This document shows positions 37,653-45,581 of a DNA stretch of 48,614 nucleotides, in pieces; positions within the stretch are counted from its first letter, which is position 1, and every line of letters begins with the position of its first letter. The notes under the pieces were generated by a model. That model did no database searches, was not told the DNA's origin, and worked only from the letters and a program-made list of their open reading frames with translations. Made by a program: the position numbers and the translations under genes. The stretch spans positions 1-48,614 of IMG/VR virus record IMGVR_UViG_3300010399_000012; one strand, written 5' to 3'. The DNA is from a virus.

Positions 37653-39382
37653 CAGAACACGGCCTTCGTATCAGCCGCATTCGCTGCCCCGAGGCCCGGC
37701 AGTAGACCAGCTTCCGATGCCTGTGCCATAGCTGCAGCACCATCCTTTGCCGCACCGGCACCCGCCTGAGCCGCTGCAAGTCCCTGTTGAGCAGCGGCGG
37801 CCCTGGCAGTTGCAGCGCGCATCTCTTCCAACTCTTCCTTACGACGAAGCACGGACTGTGGCGCACGACCGGCAGCGTGGAACACACGTAGCGCCTCATC
37901 AGCGTCAACGTTATCCTTGGTGCCAGGCCAAATCTGTTCCATCTGCGCCGCAGTGCTGACCAGCTCGACAACTGATTTTGCTTCACCCGCCTTCCGGAGG
38001 ATGTCGAGCGGCGATGTGAATTGAACCCGGATGCCCTTACCGGACAATGACTGAGGCGGCGCAAACCGGCTATCCGGCTCATAAAGCCCCTTGCTCTCAA
38101 GGATCGACAGTTCCCGATCGGTCTGCATCGCAAGCCCGCCCTGGATGGACGAACCCGCAGGGCCGAGCAGCGCGCCCTTCTCTTCCTGGCGGATCAAGGC
38201 TTCCGTGGCCGTTTGATTGCCCGGCTTGGACACCAGCGTTTGGAACAGGTTGACGTACAACCCTTCCTGAATCGTGTTGCGGCTTTGCTCAATGTACTGG
38301 AACGCATAGTCAGGCCGTGCACCGGTGACGATCGGCTGGGCCAGCAGGCGCCCATTGTCGTCAATCATGCCGGGGTGTCGTGAACCAGGATCGATCGGCG
38401 GAAGCCAGTCCAGCTTGCCACCCAGCGCAAGAGCAGGATCCGTGATGTTTTGCAGTGAACGCAGCGTGCCCTTCCGGACCGCGTTGATCTCGCGGACCTC
38501 GGTCAGCAGTTCAATCACAGGGCTTGTACCGTAATCGTCCCCGTCATCCCTGCCCCAGTTGAAGCAGGCTACCGGAAACGACGCGAAATCCTTCTCCTTG
38601 ACGACCTTCTCGCCATCGCAGATCACATGGCTGGACTTGAACGGCCCATCGATATAGGCGGCTTCACCCATGTTCTTGTAGCTTTTGCGGTCATAATTCG
38701 GGCAGATCGAATGGACAAACTCAACCTGCTCCTCACACTGGTTCGACTTCTTGGCCATGTCGATGACTTTGGGTGGCAGCTTGTCGCCAAATAGCTGATA
38801 GGCCACACGCGCCGACCGCTTGTAGCGCCGGTGCAGCGTATCGACATCGCCCCATTTGTTGCGGGCGATCCAACATTCAGCCACCGGCAACGACCGATAG
38901 CGAACATAGCGGCCCGAGAAATCCTCCTCGGCATACAGATAGGCCGGCCCAAACCGCACAATGTTGGCGTAGCAACCCTGCATCGCCGGCACATAGCCCG
39001 AGCCGGGCGAGTAGCGGATCGAGAACAGGAAATCACGGACCTTCTCGGCCCATTCCTTTTCCTCGTCGGTCTCCTCGTCGTTCATCGCAGCAGTGGTGAG
39101 GCCCTGCCACTTGTCGTTCTGTGGCGTGATCAGGCTCTCAAGTCCTGCCGCAAGCCTGCGCTGGCCTGTCCGAACCGTCGTGTCGTAGACCCGCCGCGTC
39201 CGCCGATCGGTCCTCGTCACCTGGTTGTCATTCTTGGACGAGAAGCCATTGCGCAGGAACTCAGGCGCATCCGGTGCGCAGTATTCCGCCACGTCACGCC
39301 ATACCGATTCATACGGCAGCCGCGCGCTTTCAAGCTGGGACTGCCGTGAAAGGATGTCCTTGGCGCTTGAGCCTTCAGCCAT
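37652..39382 (-). CDS. Portal (head-tail connector) protein, 576 aa
   Basis: The sequence fits T7 gp8-like connectors: RLPYESVWRDVAEYCAPDAP, RVYDTTVRTGQRRLAAGLES, VARHA-like helices and a Pro/Gly-rich DNA-channel region. The last 60 residues are Ala/Gln-rich and helical. It forms the dodecameric ring used for packaging and tail attachment. Confidence 0.85.
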   Translation of the reverse strand: MAEGSSAKDILSRQSQLESARLPYESVWRDVAEYCAPDAPEFLRNGFSSKNDNQVTRTDRRTRRVYDTTVRTGQRRLAAGLESLITPQNDKWQGLTTAAMNDEETDEEKEWAEKVRDFLFSIRYSPGSGYVPAMQGCYANIVRFGPAYLYAEEDFSGRYVRYRSLPVAECWIARNKWGDVDTLHRRYKRSARVAYQLFGDKLPPKVIDMAKKSNQCEEQVEFVHSICPNYDRKSYKNMGEAAYIDGPFKSSHVICDGEKVVKEKDFASFPVACFNWGRDDGDDYGTSPVIELLTEVREINAVRKGTLRSLQNITDPALALGGKLDWLPPIDPGSRHPGMIDDNGRLLAQPIVTGARPDYAFQYIEQSRNTIQEGLYVNLFQTLVSKPGNQTATEALIRQEEKGALLGPAGSSIQGGLAMQTDRELSILESKGLYEPDSRFAPPQSLSGKGIRVQFTSPLDILRKAGEAKSVVELVSTAAQMEQIWPGTKDNVDADEALRVFHAAGRAPQSVLRRKEELEEMRAATARAAAAQQGLAAAQAGAGAAKDGAAAMAQASEAGLLPGLGAANAADTKAVF

Positions 39383-39582
39383 TACTGCCCCAACATCACG
39401 GATTTAACGGGGCTCAGTACAGGCCGGGTGCTCGTCACGTCACTCGGCTTGAGATCGCTCACGATGTTCGATTGTGAGCCACCACGAGCCGCGGCAAGCC
39501 GTCTGGCCTCGTCGCCTGCCTGCTGCGCTTGGAAGCTATCAGGCTGCGGTACGCGCGGAACCGCAGGAGCTGGCGCCGGCAT
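39382..39582 (-). CDS. Small Pro/Ala-rich protein, 66 aa
   Basis: Short, mostly disordered (MPAPAPAVPRVPQPDSFQAQ), with a conserved-looking C-terminal part (QSNIVSDLKPSDVTSTRPVL). It lies directly before the portal gene and overlaps its start. Perhaps an assembly factor. Small proteins like this occur at this site in other phages. The 98 bases upstream (39583-39680) contain nothing I can name. Confidence 0.5.
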   Translation of the reverse strand: MPAPAPAVPRVPQPDSFQAQQAGDEARRLAAARGGSQSNIVSDLKPSDVTSTRPVLSPVKSVMLGQ

Positions 39583-39680
39583 GCTTGGTGTATTAAAAAG
39601 ACAAATGGCAGCCTCCTATTGGTTTCTAGCAGGGCTCGACCGCTCGCTTCCCACCCCGGCTTGGTTCGACAATTTGGTGG

Positions 39681-40247
39681 TCAATCCGCCCGATAGACAG
39701 ATTGTCGATCAAGCTCCCACTCCCCTTGCGGGACCTCACGGGCCTTAGCCTCGTCCGTCGGCCTGATAGAATCTCTCTCATATGTCTCTCTCGTCCAGTC
39801 ATAGAGGCAGAACGCTTCTCCGTTCTTGCCGTAAGCGGGTAGTTCGCAGCGGAACGTGCCGCCTATTCGTTCTAAAAAGCGTATGGCGTGCCGATGCGAG
39901 GCCAGCGCTCGGGCCTCCACACGCCGCGCCCCAGCCTCATATACGGCAGGTTGTAGCTGCTCCGTAATGAACGACACCATCGCAGGAACGCATCGGACGA
40001 GTCTGTCAGTCCCCCAGCTCCAGGCGATCCAATACCCCCGGCGAACCTGACCACAACCGAATGCGGCTTCAGGATTGCCGTTGAGTTCCACGACATAGGC
40101 GAAATCACGAAGCGACAGGGCTGCGACATGAACGGCACTCCATTCGTCCATTTGGGCTTCGACTTCGGCACGGTCGCTGGCTCGCATGTGAGCAGCAACA
40201 TAGCTAAGGTCTCGAAGGGTCGCGGGGACGACCTCACATGAACTCAA
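39681..40247 (-). CDS. GNAT-like protein (DUF2833, gp13-like), 188 aa
   Basis: LRDLSYVAAHMRASDRAEVE, FGCGQVRRGYWIAWSWGTDR and ASHRHAIRFLERIGGTFRCE have the order of a GNAT fold, the family found at the T7 gp13 (internal core protein) position. The expected acetyl-CoA loop is degenerate, so it may be structural rather than an acetyltransferase. It overlaps the next small gene by 14 bases. Confidence 0.65.
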   Translation of the reverse strand: MSSCEVVPATLRDLSYVAAHMRASDRAEVEAQMDEWSAVHVAALSLRDFAYVVELNGNPEAAFGCGQVRRGYWIAWSWGTDRLVRCVPAMVSFITEQLQPAVYEAGARRVEARALASHRHAIRFLERIGGTFRCELPAYGKNGEAFCLYDWTRETYERDSIRPTDEAKAREVPQGEWELDRQSVYRAD

Positions 40248-40401
40248 GCGGATCAGCCTGCTCTGTCTTCCGATGCGTCAGTATCATCCGCGTATTGTCC
40301 ATCTTTAGCGGCGCCCCGCACTCGTCGCAGTCCAGCCGCTCTATATCATCCCGGTATGCATGATCCTTGCCGCAAAGCTTGCAGCGGACAATGGCAGGCA
40401 T
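40234..40401 (-). CDS. Zn-ribbon small protein, 55 aa
   Basis: MPAIVRCKLCGKDHAY and LDCDECGAPLKMD give CxxC at 7/10 and 25/28, a rubredoxin-type zinc ribbon. The gene fits exactly between the terminase gene and the GNAT gene and overlaps the latter. It may interact with the terminase, but no function is shown. Confidence 0.6.
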   Translation of the reverse strand: MPAIVRCKLCGKDHAYRDDIERLDCDECGAPLKMDNTRMILTHRKTEQADPLEFM

Positions 40402-41169
40402 CTAGAACCCCGTGAGCGGATCTCCGCCCATTGCATTCGCTGCCATCGCCTTCTTGCGGTTCTCGGAGCGAAGCGCTGGCGGTAACAGCGCATGGCGGAT
40501 CATCATCACACCGTAACGGGTTGCCGACATCAGGTCGTCCTTCAGCTTCACGACCTTGCCGTCCTTGCGATGATAAAGGCGGAACTCCTCGAACCAGTCA
40601 TTGAGGTTCGAAAACACCTTAAGGCGGCCTGTCTGCATGCGCTCCAGCATTTCAGTCAAGCCAGGAAATACCGCATTCGAACCATCAGGGAATGTCGCCA
40701 TGCTCTCCAGCATGTTTAGCCCGTGGTCCTCATACTGCTTCCTAAGCGGGACGCCGCCACCGGCGGCGGTCTCGTTGTTTCCATCATGCGGCCAGGCCCA
40801 AGGAATCCACTTGCCCCACGGCTTGACCGCCGCCGCGTGAATGATCGGCGTTTCCTGACTGGCCCTATAGCATTTCACAACGTAGATGACGTCAGCTTCA
40901 TCGTCATAAACCAGCTCGACTGCTCCGAACGGATGATCCCAGCCAAAATCCATCGCACCAAGGCGTGGCCAATAGACCGGCATCTGGAACGGCTCAATAG
41001 TGAGCAGTGCTTCCTCTATCGGGAAAATGCGTCCCGAACCCAGAACTGGTATTCCCTTGGCCCTAGCCTCTCGTTCATGCGCCGGATAGGCCGCAACGAT
41101 GTCAGCACGCTCTTGCGCCGTGTAGTGCTCGGCGTCGTCAATCGTCATGAACGTAACGTGTTTGCTCAC
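40402..41169 (-). CDS. terL: Large terminase, nuclease part (separate reading frame), 255 aa
   Basis: An RNase-H-like nuclease with three acidic residues: Asp74 (GAMDFGWD), Asp129 (WAWPHDG) and Asp212 (LKDDLMSATRYG). It begins with a GTG that overlaps the stop of the ATPase gene by 4 bases. The first residues, HVTFMTIDDAEHYTAQERAD, are the segment that follows the ATPase domain in intact terminases. It cuts the phage DNA concatemer at packaging. The fusion has been lost, or the two parts work as a complex. Confidence 0.85.
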   Translation of the reverse strand: MSKHVTFMTIDDAEHYTAQERADIVAAYPAHEREARAKGIPVLGSGRIFPIEEALLTIEPFQMPVYWPRLGAMDFGWDHPFGAVELVYDDEADVIYVVKCYRASQETPIIHAAAVKPWGKWIPWAWPHDGNNETAAGGGVPLRKQYEDHGLNMLESMATFPDGSNAVFPGLTEMLERMQTGRLKVFSNLNDWFEEFRLYHRKDGKVVKLKDDLMSATRYGVMMIRHALLPPALRSENRKKAMAANAMGGDPLTGF

Positions 41170-41921
41170 TTCTTGACCATTTTCTTGAGCTGCTCATCGC
41201 TCAGAAACTGGAGAACAACGTCCGACATGCCCTGCAATGGAGTGAATGTGACGATGATGATGCCGCCCGTGGTGTTGGTTCGCGTTAAACCCTCGCTATA
41301 GATATCAAGCGGCGGCTCTTCATCTTCCCAAATGCCCTCTAGCGTTTCGCCTTGCCACTTCTCGCGGCCCATCTCATAGCTTTTGAAGCTATTGACGCTC
41401 TCTCCAGCCTGGACATCGCCACCGCCGCCCCACTTGACGACGATGCTATCCAGCGCGTTAGGAACGCCACGCCCCATGATCGTATCAACAATGGCATCCC
41501 CAGGGATCATACCAGTCCCCCAAGCCTCTTGCTGTTGAGGCGGACCGACAAGTATGCGCTGCGGATTATCGCGCGTACTAAGCCCTGTGACGCCTGCAGC
41601 CCACATCCTCACTGGCTTGTTAAAGACCTTGCCTTGCCACCAGTCCGGGTAACGTCCGGTTAGGTGGATCGCCCACTCTGCGCCACCAGCCAGCGTCTTG
41701 CCAAGCTGGTTGCCGGCCATGAACAACCGCTCTCGGTTGTCCTTGCCGGCCGCATGAAACTGCGCCTGCTTACTGTAGGGTCGATACGCCGCCAGCCGGT
41801 TGCGGTCCGCTCTTCGCTTCTTCTGTTGCAGAAGCTCCAGCAGTTCCAATTTCAACGCCGATGATGCCGGCGAGCTGTCGGATACGCTGGTCAAGCTCGG
41901 AATCGGAGAGTTCATCGACAC
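41166..41921 (-). CDS. terL: Large terminase, ATPase part (separate reading frame), 251 aa
   Basis: Walker A GNQLGKT (residues 70-76), Walker B LEGIWEDEEPP (about 194-204) and a TFTP coupling motif near 227 identify the packaging motor. The frame ends shortly after ...VVLQFLSDEQ, exactly at the link to the nuclease domain. The N-terminal 45 residues overlap the small-terminase gene by 152 bases in another frame, so the true start may be further in. It powers DNA translocation into the prohead. Confidence 0.85.
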   Translation of the reverse strand: MSMNSPIPSLTSVSDSSPASSALKLELLELLQQKKRRADRNRLAAYRPYSKQAQFHAAGKDNRERLFMAGNQLGKTLAGGAEWAIHLTGRYPDWWQGKVFNKPVRMWAAGVTGLSTRDNPQRILVGPPQQQEAWGTGMIPGDAIVDTIMGRGVPNALDSIVVKWGGGGDVQAGESVNSFKSYEMGREKWQGETLEGIWEDEEPPLDIYSEGLTRTNTTGGIIIVTFTPLQGMSDVVLQFLSDEQLKKMVKK

Positions 41922-42171
41922 GCTCGATCTTCAGTTCCTTCGGGAGCAGGCTGGCCACCACCTTGAGGTATTCGTGCGGTTTGTCCTTACGAACCTCTTG
42001 GATCACAGCCACGCCATGCTCTTCAAAGTCTGCATGGAGCGCCTGTACAAAGGCCTCACCAAGCTTGTTGCGTGAGCCTTTAGGGCGGCCAGGATTACCG
42101 GGTTTGAACTGATGCTCGACGGGCGGCATCGGCTTGCCCGATGTTTCCCCGTTTTTTCGGGTGTTGTCCAT
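41770..42171 (-). CDS. Small terminase-like protein (DUF5681), 133 aa
   Basis: FKPGNPGRPKGSRNKLGEAF is the DUF5681 start, followed by the helix YLKVVASLLPKELK. These proteins lie before terL in many phages and act as small terminases. The start is at 42171, where TGATG overlaps the previous stop with GGGAG upstream. It recognises phage DNA and starts packaging. Confidence 0.75.
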   Translation of the reverse strand: MDNTRKNGETSGKPMPPVEHQFKPGNPGRPKGSRNKLGEAFVQALHADFEEHGVAVIQEVRKDKPHEYLKVVASLLPKELKIERVDELSDSELDQRIRQLAGIIGVEIGTAGASATEEAKSGPQPAGGVSTLQ

Positions 42172-42461
42172 CACTCCCACGATCCAGATGAACCGCCTCC
42201 ACCAAAGTCACCGCCTCCAGCCTGTGCCTCATCAGATGGCCTGCTGTCCGAGGCGCAACCGTCAGACGTCAACGCGCTGTAAACCATGGCAGCAACAGCG
42301 ATAGTACCGGGGCTTGGCAGCATATCGTCACCCAGCCTTGAACGGTCACCATCACCAAGCTTTGGCTCTCTTGGTGCACTTGGTCGATTGGCGCCCCGCA
42401 GCCCAGCGCTCATAACCGGTAACGGTGGAGGCTGCAGAAGCGTTGAAACCATCAGACACAC
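42171..42461 (-). CDS. Hypothetical protein with Gly/Ser-rich tail, 96 aa
   Basis: The middle (SPGTIAVAAMVYSALTSDGC) is a weakly hydrophobic helix and the end is a flexible tail (AGGGDFGGGGSSGSWE). Its N-terminus overlaps nothing upstream, leaving 2 bases to the next gene. Similar Gly-rich endings occur in other phage miniproteins. Not recognised. Confidence 0.45.
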   Translation of the reverse strand: MCLMVSTLLQPPPLPVMSAGLRGANRPSAPREPKLGDGDRSRLGDDMLPSPGTIAVAAMVYSALTSDGCASDSRPSDEAQAGGGDFGGGGSSGSWE

Positions 42462-42463
42462 AA

Positions 42464-43108
42464 TTACCGCTCCTTCTTGACCACGATAAAATCGATCGTC
42501 ATGACGTTCGCGACAGCCTGACCGTTCTGAAGGCCGAAGGATACCGCCAGTTCCTCGTCATCGACCATGTTGGTCAGAGCAACTGACCCAACCGTATCGC
42601 CGTTGACGAAATAGTCGATGTCGCTGGATTCGCCGTCGTAGTAGAAGCCGACCGTGACGAAGGTATCGGCAACCAGGGTAGCAACGCCGGCAACCAGCGT
42701 GGCTGTGTTGTTCTTCTCGACCGAGAAGTCCAGCAACGCGTCGCCGTCGTCGGTTCCGAAGTAGATGCCGTCAGTCACGTCAAGCTGGGTGGTATCCGTG
42801 ATCATAAGGCCGAGGCGCATGTCGCACTCGATGACCTCCAGGATCTTGAACCGGCATTTGAAGAACATCTTCTTACCGACCACGAACTTGAAGGTTTCCT
42901 TGGTGAGCTGGAAGAAGTCCAGATCGTTGTCTGCAGCATCATTGGTGATGACCAGAACGCCACCATCGATATTGCCGATAGCTTCCGTAGCGTCACCGGC
43001 GCCGGCTTCCGTGGTGGTCAGCGTCCAGTCGCCAGCCGTGTACTTGTCAAAGTCCTCGAAAAACGTGTGGAAATCGCTTTCGGTATCGAAGGAATAGCGC
43101 GTCGCCAT
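42464..43108 (-). CDS. Head-associated structural protein, 214 aa
   Basis: MATRYSFDTESDFHTFFEDF, TAGDWTLTTTEAGAGDATEA and TNDAADNDLDFFQLTKETFK form the start of a lectin-like jellyroll. This pattern is common for a virion protein that follows the packaging genes. It is a close neighbour of the paralogue pair member at 43167. Function unknown, probably capsid decoration. Confidence 0.65.
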   Translation of the reverse strand: MATRYSFDTESDFHTFFEDFDKYTAGDWTLTTTEAGAGDATEAIGNIDGGVLVITNDAADNDLDFFQLTKETFKFVVGKKMFFKCRFKILEVIECDMRLGLMITDTTQLDVTDGIYFGTDDGDALLDFSVEKNNTATLVAGVATLVADTFVTVGFYYDGESSDIDYFVNGDTVGSVALTNMVDDEELAVSFGLQNGQAVANVMTIDFIVVKKER

Positions 43109-43124
43109 TGGGTATACCCCTATG

Positions 43125-43152
43125 AAAAACCCCAGTGTTTGAGCCGGGGGTT
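43125..43152 (-). terminator. Rho-independent terminator
   Basis: On the minus strand AACCCC and GGGGTT pair around a 15-base region (with an extra C-G possible) and run into TTTTT at 43129-43125. It lies between the genes at 43167 and 42464, so the head/packaging genes below are separated from the early genes above. Confidence 0.65.
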
Positions 43153-43166
43153 AATCAGAACCTGGA

Positions 43167-43607
43167 TCAGTTCGTTCGGTGCTTGTCATCGACGGGACTG
43201 GAATGGGCGGCTTCTTCTGCCGCGTCCTTCCAGCCGAATCCGTCAACGGAACCAAATTCACCGCCGCGTCGCATGCCGATCGCAACGCCAGGACCTACCT
43301 GCTGGTAGGTGTAGTGCTCGGCGAGCTTGTTGTCGTCGTCGGTCAGGCCTTCAGCAACTTCCGGAGGGCCGGCTTCCATAATCGAGATGTTGATCACCTC
43401 GTCACGGGTGTTGCTGGGGTCGTTGGCCTCTTCGACGTGCTTGATCGTGGCCCAGCGGTTGGTCGCGTAAGCCTTGGCGCGCGCTTCGCCGCTAGCCTTC
43501 ACCGAAAGCGGCTCATTGGCTGATTTGGTCAGTTCGGGCTTTTTGGCAGCCGTCTTGGCATCGACCTTCTGCTTTGGTTCGGCATGCGCAGTCTGAGTGT
43601 CTTTCAT
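43167..43607 (-). CDS. Structural protein, paralogue of the 24495 gene, 146 aa
   Basis: The N-terminal 50 residues are Lys/Ala-rich and disordered (EPKQKVDAKTAAKKPELTK). The remainder matches the 24495 protein motif by motif (RWATI, VINISIM...PPE, VAIGMRRGG, VDGFG). Probably a head or decoration protein. Two copies suggest a duplication with division of roles. Confidence 0.6.
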   Translation of the reverse strand: MKDTQTAHAEPKQKVDAKTAAKKPELTKSANEPLSVKASGEARAKAYATNRWATIKHVEEANDPSNTRDEVINISIMEAGPPEVAEGLTDDDNKLAEHYTYQQVGPGVAIGMRRGGEFGSVDGFGWKDAAEEAAHSSPVDDKHRTN

Positions 43608-43686
43608 AGGACTTCTCCTCAGTTGGGGTTTTATCCGCGCATTACCGCGCTGTATGGAAACGAAGGGCTGGGGTTTTGCGTTCCGG

Positions 43687-43836
43687 CTAGTCAGGGTCTT
43701 TCTTTGGTGCCTTGTATTCAGCCATCTGTTCTTCCGTGAGCCAGCCGCAGTTGACCCGCTTCATGATCTCGGTCGCTTGGGCCTCAATGAGCTTTGGATT
43801 GGGCTTCGGGGTGAACTGCACTATTTCAGCGGTCAT
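43687..43836 (-). CDS. Small conserved phage protein, 49 aa
   Basis: ATG at 43836 with GAGGTCGTC upstream. Short protein TAEIVQFTPKPNPKLIEAQA with a Pro/Lys end. Such short proteins occur in this place in several alphaproteobacterial phages. Function unknown. Confidence 0.5.
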   Translation of the reverse strand: MTAEIVQFTPKPNPKLIEAQATEIMKRVNCGWLTEEQMAEYKAPKKDPD

Positions 43837-43848
43837 GACGACCTCACG

Positions 43849-43874
43849 AAAAAGCCCGCCGCGATTTCTCGGGC
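43849..43874 (-). terminator. Possible rho-independent terminator
   Basis: On the minus strand GCCCG (43874-43870) pairs with CGGGC (43858-43854) around an 11-base loop and is followed by TTTTT (43853-43849). The 5-bp stem makes it weaker than the others. It lies at the end of the replication block. Confidence 0.5.
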
Positions 43875-43979
43875 GAGCTATGAATTTGGCGATCCCCCGA
43901 GGAATTTCACCCCGACGCATTAGCGAGCGGCTGGAAGGAGAGCGACCCCTTGGAGCAACTTGGGACCATGTTGCGCAAA

Positions 43980-44693
43980 TCACTTGCGACGATGCCCAAT
44001 CTGGGGTGATTTGCTGGACCAGTCAAGGCCCTTGTTCCGCTTTGCATTGGCGTCGTCCTCCATTATCCGGACAACATCGTCCTGCGTCAGGTAGACCAGC
44101 CCGATACCGGGGACGAACATCGAAGGTTTCCAGTTGGTCTGAACAACCTCCCTGCCCTCGCCGCCAAAGCCATAGATCAGCGCAAGATCATCCAGACATT
44201 CCCGCAGCCGACGCCCGAGGTATTTCCGTTCGAGTTCGGTTTTCATTGAGCGCTTGGCGGCAACTTGATCCAGGCTCATCCGCGCAATGAGAACGTCATG
44301 GGCGATTGATGACCCGGACTGGCCGAGGACACCATGCACCCGGTTTAAACGCGCCACGGCCTTCTGCTGCTGTTCCGTAATGGGCTCTGGCATCCGCCCG
44401 CCGTCCACAGCCTCCTTGCTCGGATCGATCGCGCGCGGGCCCCGTTCAGCCGTCTCGAAATCGTGCTGGAAGGCCCGGCCACCATGGTACTGTGCCTCGT
44501 CGATTTGGTTGCGGGCGTGCAGGTTGGCCAGCGGATCGTTCCTCGTGTTCCGTTCGGTGATAATCTTGGCGCCGACCTCGTATGGGTCATCCACCTCGAT
44601 CAGGTGCCGTGGATACTCCGGATTCGGCTTGCCCTTCTTGCTCGCCGCAATCCCTACCCGGCGGATGTTCTTGGTCATTGAGGCCCCGTGCAT
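43980..44693 (-). CDS. Conserved phage protein at a late-regulator position, 237 aa
   Basis: AAGGAACC precedes the ATG at 44693. The pattern EVDDPYEVGAKIITERNTRN, IDEAQYHGGRAFQHDFETAE and ELERKYLGRRLRECLDDLAL is shared with DUF6456-like proteins of rhizobial phages. It lies between the replication genes and the packaging genes, the location of lambda-type late regulators such as Q. That makes it a regulatory candidate, with no direct evidence. A helical C-terminal half suits DNA or RNA polymerase contact. Confidence 0.55.
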   Translation of the reverse strand: MHGASMTKNIRRVGIAASKKGKPNPEYPRHLIEVDDPYEVGAKIITERNTRNDPLANLHARNQIDEAQYHGGRAFQHDFETAERGPRAIDPSKEAVDGGRMPEPITEQQQKAVARLNRVHGVLGQSGSSIAHDVLIARMSLDQVAAKRSMKTELERKYLGRRLRECLDDLALIYGFGGEGREVVQTNWKPSMFVPGIGLVYLTQDDVVRIMEDDANAKRNKGLDWSSKSPQIGHRRK

Positions 44694-44694
44694 T

Positions 44695-44940
44695 TTAGGT
44701 TCCTTCGGTCTTGCGGTGGAAGTAATCCTTCAACCACTCCCGCGATTTCCCCAGCCTTGCCAGGTTCTCAGGCTTGCTGCTGCCGCTCTGAAGGCCAGAA
44801 GTGGTGGTGTCGATGACCGGGGTATTCCCGGTCATGCCCGGTTCTGGAGCGGGCATCTGCGCCCCGTGCGCCGCGCTATGGTTTTCTGCGCGCCGGTCGC
44901 TCGGCTCCCTTACCGAGCCGTCTGAGGGGTCGCGGATCAT
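44695..44940 (-). CDS. Hypothetical protein, 81 aa
   Basis: A polar, largely disordered N-terminal half (Ser/Glu/Pro/Thr), then a short basic helix (NLARLGKSREWLKDYFHRK). ATGA overlap with the initiator gene. No family was recognised. Confidence 0.5.
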   Translation of the reverse strand: MIRDPSDGSVREPSDRRAENHSAAHGAQMPAPEPGMTGNTPVIDTTTSGLQSGSSKPENLARLGKSREWLKDYFHRKTEGT

Positions 44941-45578
44941 GCCATCCTCCGAAGTTCGAGGCCGAATTCGCGCAATAATTCCGGCGGGGCTCGGCAGGCT
45001 GGCGATGTTGGATCGTTGCCGTGGCCCTTCGGCCAGTTCCCAAAGCTAGTGTAGCTTTGCAAAGCGGCTCGCCAATTGACGTTTTCCGGATTGACCACGC
45101 CGACGCCTGGCGCCTGCTTTGGTGCCCAATCAGCAGAATTCAGCAGCCATTTGTCCCAAGCGAAGTTCCAGTTTTTGAAAACCGTCCCCTTCGCTCGGTG
45201 GTGCGATGTGAACTTGCTCAGCTCCCGTTCCGCTCCGTCAGTCCCCAGCTTTCGGCAAGCGGCTGTCCAGCGAACCTCGTCCGGTCTCCAACCTTCCGCC
45301 AACTGCGTGCCTCTATCTTTCTTACTTTCCTTCTTCTCTTTTTCTAAACCTATAGAGGGTGCCTCAGGAATTCCGGTGGACTCCGGTGGAATTCCGGTGG
45401 AATTCCGCTTCCTTTCACGATCATAAGCGCGCCTTTTCTCGGCTACCTTATCCACCGGATTCCGCGGAATTCCGGTGGAATTAACGCCGGCAACAAACGC
45501 GCGAGCTACAACGGAAGCAGCCACATCAGGCGCACATCCAGCCTCGATCAGTTCTGCAACCATCTCGCCAACATCCAT
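44937..45578 (-). CDS. Replication initiator-like protein (DnaT/lambda-O-like), 213 aa
   Basis: Residues about 1-60 form a helical domain. Residues 50-85 contain repeats of STGIP in a charged linker (KRNSTGIPPESTGIPEA). Residues about 95-165 (LAEGWRPDEVRWTAACRKLG, ERELSKFTSHHRAKGTVFKN, WNFAWDKWLL) match the C-terminal helicase-loading domain of phage replication proteins. The repeats are coded by the iteron-like DNA described at 45310-45479, as in lambda O. It would bind the origin and recruit the host helicase. Confidence 0.65.
   Translation of the reverse strand: MDVGEMVAELIEAGCAPDVAASVVARAFVAGVNSTGIPRNPVDKVAEKRRAYDRERKRNSTGIPPESTGIPEAPSIGLEKEKKESKKDRGTQLAEGWRPDEVRWTAACRKLGTDGAERELSKFTSHHRAKGTVFKNWNFAWDKWLLNSADWAPKQAPGVGVVNPENVNWRAALQSYTSFGNWPKGHGNDPTSPACRAPPELLREFGLELRRMA
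45310..45479. other. Candidate replication origin: iterons, DnaA box and AT-rich tract
   Basis: Inside the initiator gene the 10-mer TTCCGGTGGA (one copy starting CT) occurs at 45371-45380, 45381-45390, 45392-45401 and 45470-45479, plus an inverted copy at 45451-45460. The first three are spaced by about one helical turn. TTATCCACC (45448-45456), one base from the DnaA-box consensus TTATNCACA, overlaps the inverted copy. Next to the direct array is a 45-base stretch (45311-45355) with 69% A+T, nearly all pyrimidine on the plus strand. This is the layout of the lambda origin. Confidence 0.55.
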
Positions 45579-45581
45579 CGC

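Noticed and set aside
41100-41200. Programmed -1 frameshift in the terminase
   Set aside because: No canonical X-XXY-YYZ slippery site was seen before the TGA; the GTGA overlap explains a coupled second gene better, though the shift is not excluded.
45367-45482. STGIP repeats as a purely protein-level feature
   Set aside because: Repeats conserve third-codon bases and an inverted copy also exists, which protein selection alone would not require; kept as an origin candidate instead.
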